A stretch of 5,971 nt of DNA, taken from contig CANGWP010000134.1 of NCBI GenBank assembly GCA_947457605.1, positions 1 through 5,971 of the forward strand, read 5' to 3'. The position numbers and the translations under genes are program-made. The notes beneath the pieces are model-generated. The model saw nothing but the letters and a program-made list of their open reading frames with translations, was not told where the DNA came from and made no database searches. How positions within the stretch are numbered: the stretch's first letter is position 1; each line of letters begins with the position of its first letter. Positions 1 through 5,971 of the stretch are shown here, in pieces. This stretch comes from Bdellovibrionales bacterium. GTDB lineage: Bacteria; Bdellovibrionota; UBA1018; CAIMNF01.

Positions 1-579
1 ACTCTGCTTCTCGCGGTCATTTGCAATTTTGCCGCTCCCACGGTCGCAGCAATTGAGATGGCGGGTTTTGCAGGATACACAGGATCCCTTCATCCGACGA
101 AACCCGCGGAATATGTTCGAAGCACAGGAGGAGTTGGGTACGGATTTCTCGCCCGAATGGATCTTGGCCCAGGCCAAATCGAGTCCGGGTTCTTGTACAC
201 TCCGACCTCCATGACCTACATCGTGGGTGCCAGCGACGTGAAGGCCAACGGATCATACTGGATTCTTCCTCTTCAGTATCGAATTCCGATTTATGCACCC
301 TTTCTAAGCCTTGCCATCGGCCCTGATTTTGCTCTGAAAGGCAGCACCAGTTATGCAATCGAAGGGGCATCCGTGAATCCCTCGGCGAGTGGCTATAAAA
401 GTCATTTCGGTGTCCAGTCGAGCGTCCAAGTGTCGCAGGATCTCGGGGAGAACCTTTCGGCAATTCTGGACCTCCGATACCGGCATGGATTGAATACCGC
501 GATCACCGTCATCAACAGCCAAACCACCCGATTGAATCTTTTCATGATCTCGCTTGGAATTCAAAAGCGGCTGGATTGA
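1..579 (+). CDS. Small outer-membrane beta-barrel protein, 5'-truncated by the window edge
   Basis: The frame is open from base 1, so the gene starts left of the window; 192 residues are visible. The first codons encode a hydrophobic, alanine-rich stretch (TLLLAVICNFAAPTVAA, then IE) that looks like the end of a Sec signal peptide with cleavage after VAA. The ATG at 58 would discard this peptide, so I reject it as the start. The mature part alternates polar and apolar residues in segments ending at glycine or aromatic turns: about codons 86-98 (YWILPLQYRIPIY), 101-112, 136-162 (ending DLRYRHGL) and a last strand at about 177-190 (RLNLFMISLGIQKRL). This is the layout of small 8-strand porin-like barrels, in which a strand of the type 'IPLxxRY' is followed by a glycine-rich hairpin. 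Membrane location is inferred from this pattern. The protein ends in RLD rather than an aromatic residue, which is slightly atypical. Its partner or substrate is unknown. The next gene is 139 bases away and probably has its own promoter. Confidence 0.75.
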   Translation, partial: TLLLAVICNFAAPTVAAIEMAGFAGYTGSLHPTKPAEYVRSTGGVGYGFLARMDLGPGQIESGFLYTPTSMTYIVGASDVKANGSYWILPLQYRIPIYAPFLSLAIGPDFALKGSTSYAIEGASVNPSASGYKSHFGVQSSVQVSQDLGENLSAILDLRYRHGLNTAITVINSQTTRLNLFMISLGIQKRLD

Positions 580-718
580 GGGTTCCGCTTCCAAAGGAAT
601 CACAAAGGATTTTGACAAAACGAGGATAAGCATCGAGAATCCTGATGGATTTCTCCTGTACATTTCTTGGTCACTTCCTCGTTGACGAATCGCACCATCC
701 CCGATAATCCCATGCAGC
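580..718. other. Intergenic region with promoter, no gene seen
   Basis: This gap separates the small barrel gene from the three-gene operon. It holds a sigma70-like promoter. I see no convincing terminator for the upstream gene: the best hairpin is TTCC-AAA-GGAA at 589-599, only 4 base pairs and without a following T run. In the frame of the downstream gene a TGA at 683-685 closes the region, so that gene cannot start much further upstream than 719. Confidence 0.6.
612..640 (+). promoter_or_regulatory. Candidate sigma70-type promoter for the three-gene operon
   Basis: A perfect -35 hexamer TTGACA (612-617) is followed after exactly 17 bases by GAGAAT (635-640), which matches 4 of 6 positions of the -10 consensus, including the important A2 and T6. 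Transcription would begin near 647 and leave a leader of about 70 bases before the ATG at 719. The box lies in the only sizeable gap upstream of the operon. The call rests on consensus matching alone. Confidence 0.5.
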
Positions 719-1996
719 ATGAAATTGGGGTCGGGGCTATTTTGCAAAAGCATCGGGGTGCTGCTTTGCTGGGGAATTCTAAAAGTTTCTCCCTCCCGGG
801 CATCCTTTCGGAATGATCTCGGAACCTACATTTTTCAATACGCGTCTGAAAAGGCCCCCACACTTTATCTTTCGAACAAGTCCATTTTTGAGACTCAGAG
901 TTTTCTTGCAAAGACGGAACTCTATTTTGAATCAGGGCCTAGAGGCTCTTGGACTCTCGATCCAGATCCGGTTCGGTATCACGCTTTTTGGGATGAGGAA
1001 AAGCGAACCAAGGTTTGGGTGGGACGGGACCATCCTCTCCATCTGCTCGAAGACCATTGGATCGAACCCACTTCGGCTCTCGGCAACATTTGGGTTCAAA
1101 ACCAGCTGGATGCTTTGAACCCCAGAGTGAATGGATGGATCGGCGGCGGACTGGTGCATGCCTTCGATGTCCATTGGAAGATGGTATTCGCCTACTCCCC
1201 CCTTTTTCTTCCCACCTTCGGACCGAGTCTTGGATTTTCCGAGCGGGGAGATCTAAATCCGGCAAGATTTGCACGGCTTCCTCCCGAAAGCGTGGTTACA
1301 GGCGGAGTGACTCTTCCCATCCGCTACCAGCTCCGACTCAATCAACTTTCCGAACTCCTGCTTCGTCATCAGGTTTTTTTGGGTACCAGTTTTTCAAATG
1401 AGTCCGTCACCGTGGACACGTTTGCGTTCACAGCCCCAAGACCAAATGCCGCTGCTTTGACTGACGCAACCCTTGCGGTAGGCCAAAATTCGGTAAACGC
1501 AAATGTTTCCATCAGTCCGCAATTTCCGAGGGAATACTGGGGAGGAATTCGGGTTCAGAAAAAGGACCTCCTCTTCAAGCCCGCGTTTGAATTCGTACAA
1601 AATCTTGAGGATTACCCGAACCATCAGGTTTCTCTCACCGGGTACTTCAAGGGTCCGAGCATTCCTTCAGGAGTCAGCAACCTCTCTCCCCGGGCAAGCT
1701 TTGGGATCCTCACTCACTTTCAAAAGAAATTCGAGGCACCCCAGTTCTCGGACTTTCTCCTGTTTCTGAGAGTCCCCGTCGAGCTCACCACGAAACTCGT
1801 TTCGCGCACCTTGGTGCAAACCACACTCCTTCCCTCCCGGAGGAGCCTGTATTGGATGAATGAACTGGAATACTTGATCAAGACCGACTTCTCCATCCTA
1901 GCCGCACTTCGGGTGCTCGCAGGAGAAGACGCCAGTTATTTCGGTGCCTGGCGAAATCAGAGCTCTTTATCGATTGGGGTGAAAAAAATATGGTGA
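719..1996 (+). CDS. Exported protein of 425 residues, probable outer-membrane beta-barrel
   Basis: I do not recognise a named family. The N-terminus has a plausible Sec signal peptide: a short basic start, a hydrophobic core at residues 11-21 (SIGVLLCWGIL) and likely cleavage after SRA at 28. The rest is rich in alternating polar/apolar segments separated by proline, glycine and asparagine turns, for example 274-310 and 345-370. The last residues (SSLSIGVKKIW) form an amphipathic strand ending in tryptophan, the usual C-terminal signature recognised by the BAM complex. Residues 98-110 (KVWVGRDHPLHLL) followed by 128-135 (NQLDALNP) vaguely recall the 'GR...D.LNP' region of some large porin-like barrels; this is weak. 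The ATG at 719 is the only start giving a signal peptide, because a TGA lies in frame at 683-685 with no start codon between. No clear Shine-Dalgarno precedes it. The stop overlaps the next gene by 7 bases (ATGGTGA), so the two are probably translationally coupled. Function unknown. Confidence 0.8.
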   Translation: MKLGSGLFCKSIGVLLCWGILKVSPSRASFRNDLGTYIFQYASEKAPTLYLSNKSIFETQSFLAKTELYFESGPRGSWTLDPDPVRYHAFWDEEKRTKVWVGRDHPLHLLEDHWIEPTSALGNIWVQNQLDALNPRVNGWIGGGLVHAFDVHWKMVFAYSPLFLPTFGPSLGFSERGDLNPARFARLPPESVVTGGVTLPIRYQLRLNQLSELLLRHQVFLGTSFSNESVTVDTFAFTAPRPNAAALTDATLAVGQNSVNANVSISPQFPREYWGGIRVQKKDLLFKPAFEFVQNLEDYPNHQVSLTGYFKGPSIPSGVSNLSPRASFGILTHFQKKFEAPQFSDFLLFLRVPVELTTKLVSRTLVQTTLLPSRRSLYWMNELEYLIKTDFSILAALRVLAGEDASYFGAWRNQSSLSIGVKKIW

Positions 1997-4329
1997 GGAT
2001 CACAAGGTCGATTTTGGCACTTTTGGCATCTCTTGGGATATCGAGCTGTGGATTCGTGAAGTCCGTTTGGCACGCGGAACCACCAAAGCGCCAGGTAGTG
2101 GTTCTGGAGAGCAAACCACTCCCTCCTTTTTCAAAAATTTTCAGCGAAGATGAGGACGAGTCAAGTCGAGCCTTCTCAGAGTGGAAAGAAAGCATTCTTG
2201 GTTCTTTCAAGCAAATCGAAGGCAGGACCAAGGAGTTTCTCACCCGGGACGAGGTCCGAACCCTTGTTGAATCGGGCCTGGTAAAACTCGATGACAATCC
2301 GAGGACTTCCGGCGACCGTGCCCTCGCGGTTCTGGAAATTCTGGGTTTCAAGGACGGCATCGGCACCCGCGAGTTGAATGACCTTTTTGACTGGATAGGG
2401 CTCCATAAAAAAGAGGCTCGTGCCTTTTACAACCTTTTCATCAATGAAACCCTTGAATCAGATCAGGTTCATGCCACACAGATCATTTCGGTCTTGAATC
2501 TCTTTGGATCCTTTGTCTCCCTTCTCGGGGACCAGGAGGTGAGTCCTGAGCATTTGAGCGAACTGATTCTGCCATGGATTCCAAAGTCCTATCCGCGGGC
2601 AAGAAACGCATTGCGATCCGGGATCGATCTTGGGATTTCATTTTTCTCGAGTTTTTGCGGGGACCGGGTCAGTCATTCCGTCTGGAATGGAAAGAAAATT
2701 GGAGGCTGCCTTCGGAACCTTACGAAAGAATTCGAATCCACGACTCCTGCCATTGACTTCATGTTCGGGAACCGGAACCCGTCGATCGCCCCAAATGAGC
2801 TGATTCGAGCGGCCGGAAATTTTGAGATCCGGGTGAAATCCTGGATTGAAGGGCATCATCACCCCTTGTTTCCGGTGAGCCGGGTCGCCGAATTTGCGAA
2901 AGCGCTGAACATTCCGGCTCCCTACGCGTACTTGAAATTGACCGAATGGATGCCCAAGTTGAATTCAGACTCCACTCTGGAAGGACTCTCGCCCCGGTTT
3001 TTCATTGAACTTTCACGGGTGGCCAGGGTCTGGATCGTCGAAAGTGCGAGGGCGAGCGCTAGCACCCTTTGTTTCATTGAAGAGAATTGGAAATCCTGCT
3101 CATTCACCGGGGACTATGAGCCCGCATCCCAACTCTTCAACGGAGAATATGCAACCCTGATTCGGACACCCACCCTTGGTTTTGTCAGCAAGGTCGCACT
3201 TTATCATTCTTTGTCGGATTTCATTTTTGCAAAGCTGGATATCGAGAAAAAGGGCGAGATAGAAAGCAACATCAAGGAACTGATCAGCCTTTCCATCCGA
3301 CTTCTGGATAGCAATGCATTCGCCCAAAATGTGATTGCCGGGCTGCTTGAGCGCCCCGTAGACCCTGTGAATACCGAAGACTCCTTGAAATCACACACAC
3401 GGATCGGCCTTGCGGAACTGGCAGCCCTTGCCGCTGATCTGATTCCGAATCGTGACCAAAGCGGGAGATCCCTTCTCCGGAAACTCCAGTCCCAGATCCT
3501 TGGCCGTGAGAAACGAATGCCGTACTCCATGGACCGAATCGGTCTCACCGCATTCATTTATTTGTACGATCTGGTGGCAAATCTCAACCATGATTATCTG
3601 ACACGATATGATCTCCCTGTAAAATCGGAGGGCACACTTCGCTTTGTCGATCGAAAAAAAATCATCGAGGTCTTCCCGAAAATCCTCTTTGATCATTTTC
3701 CGCGGCTCTACAATGAATGCGTCTCCTGGGGGTTCGAGCGAACCTGTGGAGTGGTCTTTGATGAAATCCTCCCAAACTCCCTTCCCGGCAGAAGGGATCT
3801 TGAAGCCTACGAGATGGATGTCATCACCATCTCCGCAATTTTGATCGAAAGCATGATGAACCGATGCGACCGGAACTCGGATGACTTCCTGTCTGGAAAT
3901 CCGATTGATGGGTTTGACGAGAAAACCTGCATGATTACCGTAAGCACCGCGCTTGCAAAACGACTCATGAGAGCCGGTTTTGTGGATCAGGACCATCAGA
4001 CCGAGTTTCTCATGAAACTCACGAACAATTTTTTCATCGCAAAATGGGCGGCGAAGGCGGCTCTTGCCCGTGGAACGGTGAAAGGCATCGCCTGGTTTGC
4101 CATCCCTGCAGCGAACTGGCTCACGGGGCCTGCAACTCTTGGATCGGTTCTTTCGGTTGCGGCGGAACTCATGGACCCCGCAAAGGTGAAGGCTGTGGAA
4201 ACCGGACAGGATGGACCGGTCGATTCATACGGCGACGAACTTCTTTACCACAATCGTCTGACGGATTACCATTTGCCACGACTTAAAGTTGCTCCCCGGT
4301 ATCCGAAGCGCTCTAAAACAGGAGAGTGA
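1990..4329 (+). CDS. Large lipoprotein of 779 residues with four cysteine pairs and EF-hand-like segments
   Basis: Residues 1-20 form a lipoprotein signal peptide: MVRITR, a hydrophobic core (SILALLASLG), then the lipobox ISSC with the lipidated cysteine at C20. The residue after it is glycine, so under the E. coli rule it would go to the outer membrane. No named family is recognised. The mature chain is mostly predicted helical. Its eight other cysteines fall in four close pairs: C223/C240, C361/C370, C577/C586 and C626/C647, which suggests disulfides in an oxidising compartment. Several segments look like the second half of an EF-hand loop plus helix, at about 82-93, 122-133, 157-168 and 182-193. 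A D/N-rich loop at 627-640 (DRNSDDFLSGNPID) has D, N and D at the first three calcium positions but lacks the usual glutamate at position 12. A hydrophobic, glycine/alanine-rich stretch lies at about 697-725. The start overlaps the upstream stop by 7 bases, with a weak GGGGTG 8 bases before it. Partnership with the upstream barrel is inferred from coupling only. Confidence 0.85.
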   Translation: MVRITRSILALLASLGISSCGFVKSVWHAEPPKRQVVVLESKPLPPFSKIFSEDEDESSRAFSEWKESILGSFKQIEGRTKEFLTRDEVRTLVESGLVKLDDNPRTSGDRALAVLEILGFKDGIGTRELNDLFDWIGLHKKEARAFYNLFINETLESDQVHATQIISVLNLFGSFVSLLGDQEVSPEHLSELILPWIPKSYPRARNALRSGIDLGISFFSSFCGDRVSHSVWNGKKIGGCLRNLTKEFESTTPAIDFMFGNRNPSIAPNELIRAAGNFEIRVKSWIEGHHHPLFPVSRVAEFAKALNIPAPYAYLKLTEWMPKLNSDSTLEGLSPRFFIELSRVARVWIVESARASASTLCFIEENWKSCSFTGDYEPASQLFNGEYATLIRTPTLGFVSKVALYHSLSDFIFAKLDIEKKGEIESNIKELISLSIRLLDSNAFAQNVIAGLLERPVDPVNTEDSLKSHTRIGLAELAALAADLIPNRDQSGRSLLRKLQSQILGREKRMPYSMDRIGLTAFIYLYDLVANLNHDYLTRYDLPVKSEGTLRFVDRKKIIEVFPKILFDHFPRLYNECVSWGFERTCGVVFDEILPNSLPGRRDLEAYEMDVITISAILIESMMNRCDRNSDDFLSGNPIDGFDEKTCMITVSTALAKRLMRAGFVDQDHQTEFLMKLTNNFFIAKWAAKAALARGTVKGIAWFAIPAANWLTGPATLGSVLSVAAELMDPAKVKAVETGQDGPVDSYGDELLYHNRLTDYHLPRLKVAPRYPKRSKTGE
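4320..4326 (+). promoter_or_regulatory. Ribosome binding site fixing the start of the sphingomyelinase-like gene
   Basis: AGGAGAG lies inside the last codons of the lipoprotein gene; its AGGAG core (4320-4324) is 6 bases before the ATG at 4331. It decides between that ATG and one at 4289, which has no such site and would put 14 extra residues in front of the signal peptide. The TGA stop of the lipoprotein gene (4327-4329) lies between this site and the ATG, an arrangement suited to translational coupling. Confidence 0.75.
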
Positions 4330-4330
4330 A

Positions 4331-5224
4331 ATGAATACTTTCAAAAAGATCACAAAGTACGCAGTTCTTTTGCTCATGGGGATCCCCCTGTCTTCGAGCG
4401 GGGAAACCCTGAAGATCATTCAATTCAACACCTGGGGTGTTCCTGTCGTCGTAAAGGATACCTACCGGTATTGGGAAGCGATGGAGGCGTTGGAAGCGCG
4501 GGATCCTGACATCATCTTTCTTCAAGAGGTCTTTTCCAGAAAAGGGAGAGGAGCCTTTCGTAGCGAGCGGTATCCCTATGAAGTACGCGGGCCCCTTGGG
4601 TTCCCAAAACCGATCTCGTCCGGGATCCGCATTTTGAGCAAATATCCGATTCTCTCCTCCGCCCAGGTCAGCTTTTGCAAGTGCACAGGAGCGGACTGCT
4701 TGAGCAAAAAAGGGGCCGTCATTGCCATTTTGGAACTGCCATCAGGGGCACATCTGAACATAGTGACGACACATCTCGATGCAGGCACCAAGGATTCCGT
4801 GAAAATTTCGCAATTGGAGCAGATCAAAAGCCTGGTTGAGATGTACGGAGACCCAGACGCCCCCCTTCTCTTTGCGGGCGATTTGAATTTCAATGACCGC
4901 TCTCTTCCCTACGAAAAATTAATGGATTTCTTTGGTGCGAATGATACCTGGCTTGACACGCATGACTCAACAGAACCCGGGTATACTTATGATGCCTATG
5001 AGAACCGCTATGCTTACGATTATTCGATCAAGACCAATGAGCCCTTGATCAAAGAACGAATTGATTTTGTCTTATACAGGGGTGGCTCAGGCCACATCCT
5101 TCGCCCGCTCGATTCCAGTGTTGTTTTCAGAGAGGAACCGCTTTATTCGGATCACTACGGGATCGAGGCGCGATTTGAACTGGCGACAAAGCCCCTGGCG
5201 TCGGCCCCGGTTTTCTCGCACTAA
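4331..5224 (+). CDS. Secreted neutral-sphingomyelinase-like phosphodiesterase (endonuclease/exonuclease/phosphatase superfamily)
   Basis: The product has 297 residues. A Sec signal peptide (MNTFKK, hydrophobic core 10-20, cleavage near SSSG at 21-24) leads straight into the first core strand. The metal-dependent EEP fold is recognisable from motifs in order: FNTWGVP (32-38, N33), IIFLQEV (61-67, metal ligand E66), SSGIRILSKYPI (96-107), TTHLD (146-150, H148), GDLNFND (183-189, D184 and N186), RIDFVLYR (243-250, D245) and SDHYGIEA (273-280, general-base-type D274/H275). All expected catalytic positions are present. Two points favour the neutral sphingomyelinase branch over nucleases. WGVP followed by a short helix resembles eukaryotic SMPD2-type enzymes. 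The stretch around 115-128 (DCLSKKG) resembles the D-x-L-S-x-KG loop of Bacillus-type sphingomyelinase C. Known members hydrolyse sphingomyelin or related phospholipids to phosphocholine plus ceramide or diglyceride; the actual substrate here is inferred. Three cysteines (C116, C118, C123) cluster in that loop. The gene starts 1 base after the lipoprotein stop and is the last gene of the operon. Confidence 0.85.
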   Translation: MNTFKKITKYAVLLLMGIPLSSSGETLKIIQFNTWGVPVVVKDTYRYWEAMEALEARDPDIIFLQEVFSRKGRGAFRSERYPYEVRGPLGFPKPISSGIRILSKYPILSSAQVSFCKCTGADCLSKKGAVIAILELPSGAHLNIVTTHLDAGTKDSVKISQLEQIKSLVEMYGDPDAPLLFAGDLNFNDRSLPYEKLMDFFGANDTWLDTHDSTEPGYTYDAYENRYAYDYSIKTNEPLIKERIDFVLYRGGSGHILRPLDSSVVFREEPLYSDHYGIEARFELATKPLASAPVFSH

Positions 5225-5848
5225 GGAACCCTGGTAGCCGATCTGCCCCATAAGTTCCAATGCCGCCATCGGGGTCTGGGTGAGAATGGCACCCGATTGG
5301 TCGACAAGCGCATTTGAAATTTTGATGAGCGAGGTGCGTGCTATCGCCTCAAAAAAGACCCGGTCAAATGCTGTCACACGGAGGCCTGCACTCGCATGCC
5401 CGCCACCTCCCACAAGGTGAAACTGATTGTCATAGCCTTGCCAGTTCCAGGCCTGATCGCGATGCATGTGAACGCTGGTTTGAGGAATCATCACCCCGGC
5501 ACCCGCACCTAACCTGGAAACAAATGCCAGCTTGCCTTTGGGTCCGTGATAAATGGGCTGCAAAAACACAAGGGCCGCAAAAACATAGTTGTACCCGTTC
5601 GTGTGCTCGAAGCTCAGCCACGTAGCATCCCCGGTTTGTTTCACGTCATCAAAGGTGACAGGCTTCACCCCGTCCCACCCGTACTGGGCATCGGGGTTGT
5701 GAACATAAAGAGCTGGACTGAAGTTCCCCGAAAATTCATAAGTTCTCGAGTTGTCAAAGACCCATTTCATGTGATCATGGCCGATCTCGATGCCGAAGCG
5801 TCCTTTGAGCCAGCATCCGATCGTGAGGTTGTATTGCGGAATGCTCAT
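5087..5848 (-). CDS. Outer-membrane beta-barrel protein, apparently disrupted at both ends
   Basis: The frame from the only in-frame ATG (5848) gives 253 residues. Its core resembles a conserved barrel family of about 300 residues that I know only as hypothetical outer-membrane proteins. Family-like segments are PQYNLTIGCWL (4-14), IEIGHDHMKWV (20-30), FEHTNGYNYV (80-89), GAGAGVMIPQT (114-124) and NQFHLVGGGGHASAGLRV (141-158), followed by VFFEAIARTSLIKI and a final strand ALELMGQIGYQG (196-207). Two things are odd. The open frame and family-like residues continue upstream of the ATG to 5944, where a TGA closes it (5945-5947), so no signal peptide is encoded in frame. At the other end, residues 209-253 run antisense through the sphingomyelinase-like gene; this tail is basic and unlike a barrel, while a TAG sits one frame away at 5221-5223. 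I read this as a frameshifted gene, or a sequence with indel errors, whose real extent is about 5221 to beyond the right edge. Function unknown. Confidence 0.6.
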   Translation of the reverse strand: MSIPQYNLTIGCWLKGRFGIEIGHDHMKWVFDNSRTYEFSGNFSPALYVHNPDAQYGWDGVKPVTFDDVKQTGDATWLSFEHTNGYNYVFAALVFLQPIYHGPKGKLAFVSRLGAGAGVMIPQTSVHMHRDQAWNWQGYDNQFHLVGGGGHASAGLRVTAFDRVFFEAIARTSLIKISNALVDQSGAILTQTPMAALELMGQIGYQGSLVRENRGRRQGLCRQFKSRLDPVVIRIKRFLSENNTGIERAKDVA

Positions 5849-5944
5849 GGTACTCGGATTGAAATAGATCTTTGGCTCAAACGGACTTGGACGGTCCGTC
5901 CCTACGGCATCATGGACAGTGAACCGTTCGTTTTGAGGGTCTGC
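5849..5944 (-). other. Probable upstream continuation of the minus-strand barrel gene
   Basis: In the same frame as the gene below 5848, this stretch encodes 32 residues with no start codon, including NERFTVHDAVGTDRPSP and FEPKIYFNPST. The 'PSPFEPKIYFNP' pattern immediately before 'PQYNL' looks native to the barrel family, which suggests that the ATG at 5848 is an internal methionine. A TGA at 5945-5947 separates this stretch from any upstream signal peptide in the same frame. Confidence 0.5.
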
Positions 5945-5971
5945 TCAAAAATCTGATTCTGAAACCCGCGG

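Noticed and set aside
58..579. Start of the first gene at the ATG at 58
   Set aside because: The frame is open to base 1 and encodes the end of a signal peptide before this methionine, so the ATG is internal.
581..600. Possible terminator after the first gene
   Set aside because: The hairpin is only 4 to 6 base pairs (one G-T pair in the longer form) and no T run follows.
304..911. Minus-strand open frames across the first gene, the gap and the start of the second gene
   Set aside because: Their translations are low-complexity basic or cysteine-rich without any family pattern, and they run antisense to genes with clear signal peptides and strand patterns.
3654..3661. A8 tract in the lipoprotein gene (also T7 at 1374-1380) as a phase-variation switch
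   Set aside because: Single short homopolymers inside long genes are expected by chance here, and both genes are in frame; nothing else points to switching.
4289..4330. Longer start of the sphingomyelinase-like gene at 4289
   Set aside because: It would overlap the lipoprotein gene by 41 bases, has no ribosome binding site, and would put 14 residues in front of a typical signal peptide; the ATG at 4331 has AGGAG at the right distance.
5546..5956. Plus-strand open frame of 136 codons at the right end
   Set aside because: It is antisense to the minus-strand barrel gene, whose translation shows recognisable conserved segments; the plus-strand translation shows none.
1..5971. Mobile elements, CRISPR arrays, tRNA or rRNA genes
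   Set aside because: No terminal inverted repeats, transposase motifs, spaced direct repeats or cloverleaf-like sequence were found on reading both strands.

Overview
The window holds five genes, all of which look like envelope or secreted proteins of a diderm (Gram-negative) bacterium: three outer-membrane beta-barrel candidates, one large lipoprotein and one exported phosphodiesterase. No RNA genes, mobile elements, CRISPR arrays or attachment sites were seen. Base composition is moderate and looks even across the window. The small barrel protein and the minus-strand barrel protein resemble families I associate with Bdellovibrionota and other free-living or predatory diderms. The phylum is an inference only, because no phylogenetic marker is present.

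Layout, left to right. (1) Bases 1-579 (+) are the 3' part of a small outer-membrane beta-barrel gene; its true start lies left of the window, and the first codons still encode the end of a signal peptide. (2) Bases 580-718 are a non-coding gap with a good sigma70-like promoter at 612-640. (3) Bases 719-5224 (+) form a tight three-gene operon: a 425-residue exported protein that looks like a beta-barrel, a 779-residue lipoprotein whose start overlaps the preceding stop by 7 bases, and a 297-residue secreted neutral-sphingomyelinase-like protein beginning 1 base after the lipoprotein stop. (4) The minus strand from about 5221 to past the right edge carries a convergent beta-barrel gene that appears disrupted at both ends.

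Reading of the operon (inference). The close coupling of an outer-membrane barrel, a large lipoprotein with four cysteine pairs and an exported phospholipase C-type enzyme suggests a cell-surface unit. The barrel and the lipoprotein may form an envelope assembly, and the enzyme would act in the periplasm or outside the cell on phospholipid or sphingolipid head groups. I do not recognise the barrel or the lipoprotein as members of any named family. The enzyme has the most secure family assignment. The convergent minus-strand gene keeps the conserved core of a barrel family, but its reading frame carries conserved-looking sequence upstream of its only start codon and runs about 45 codons past its expected end into the enzyme gene.
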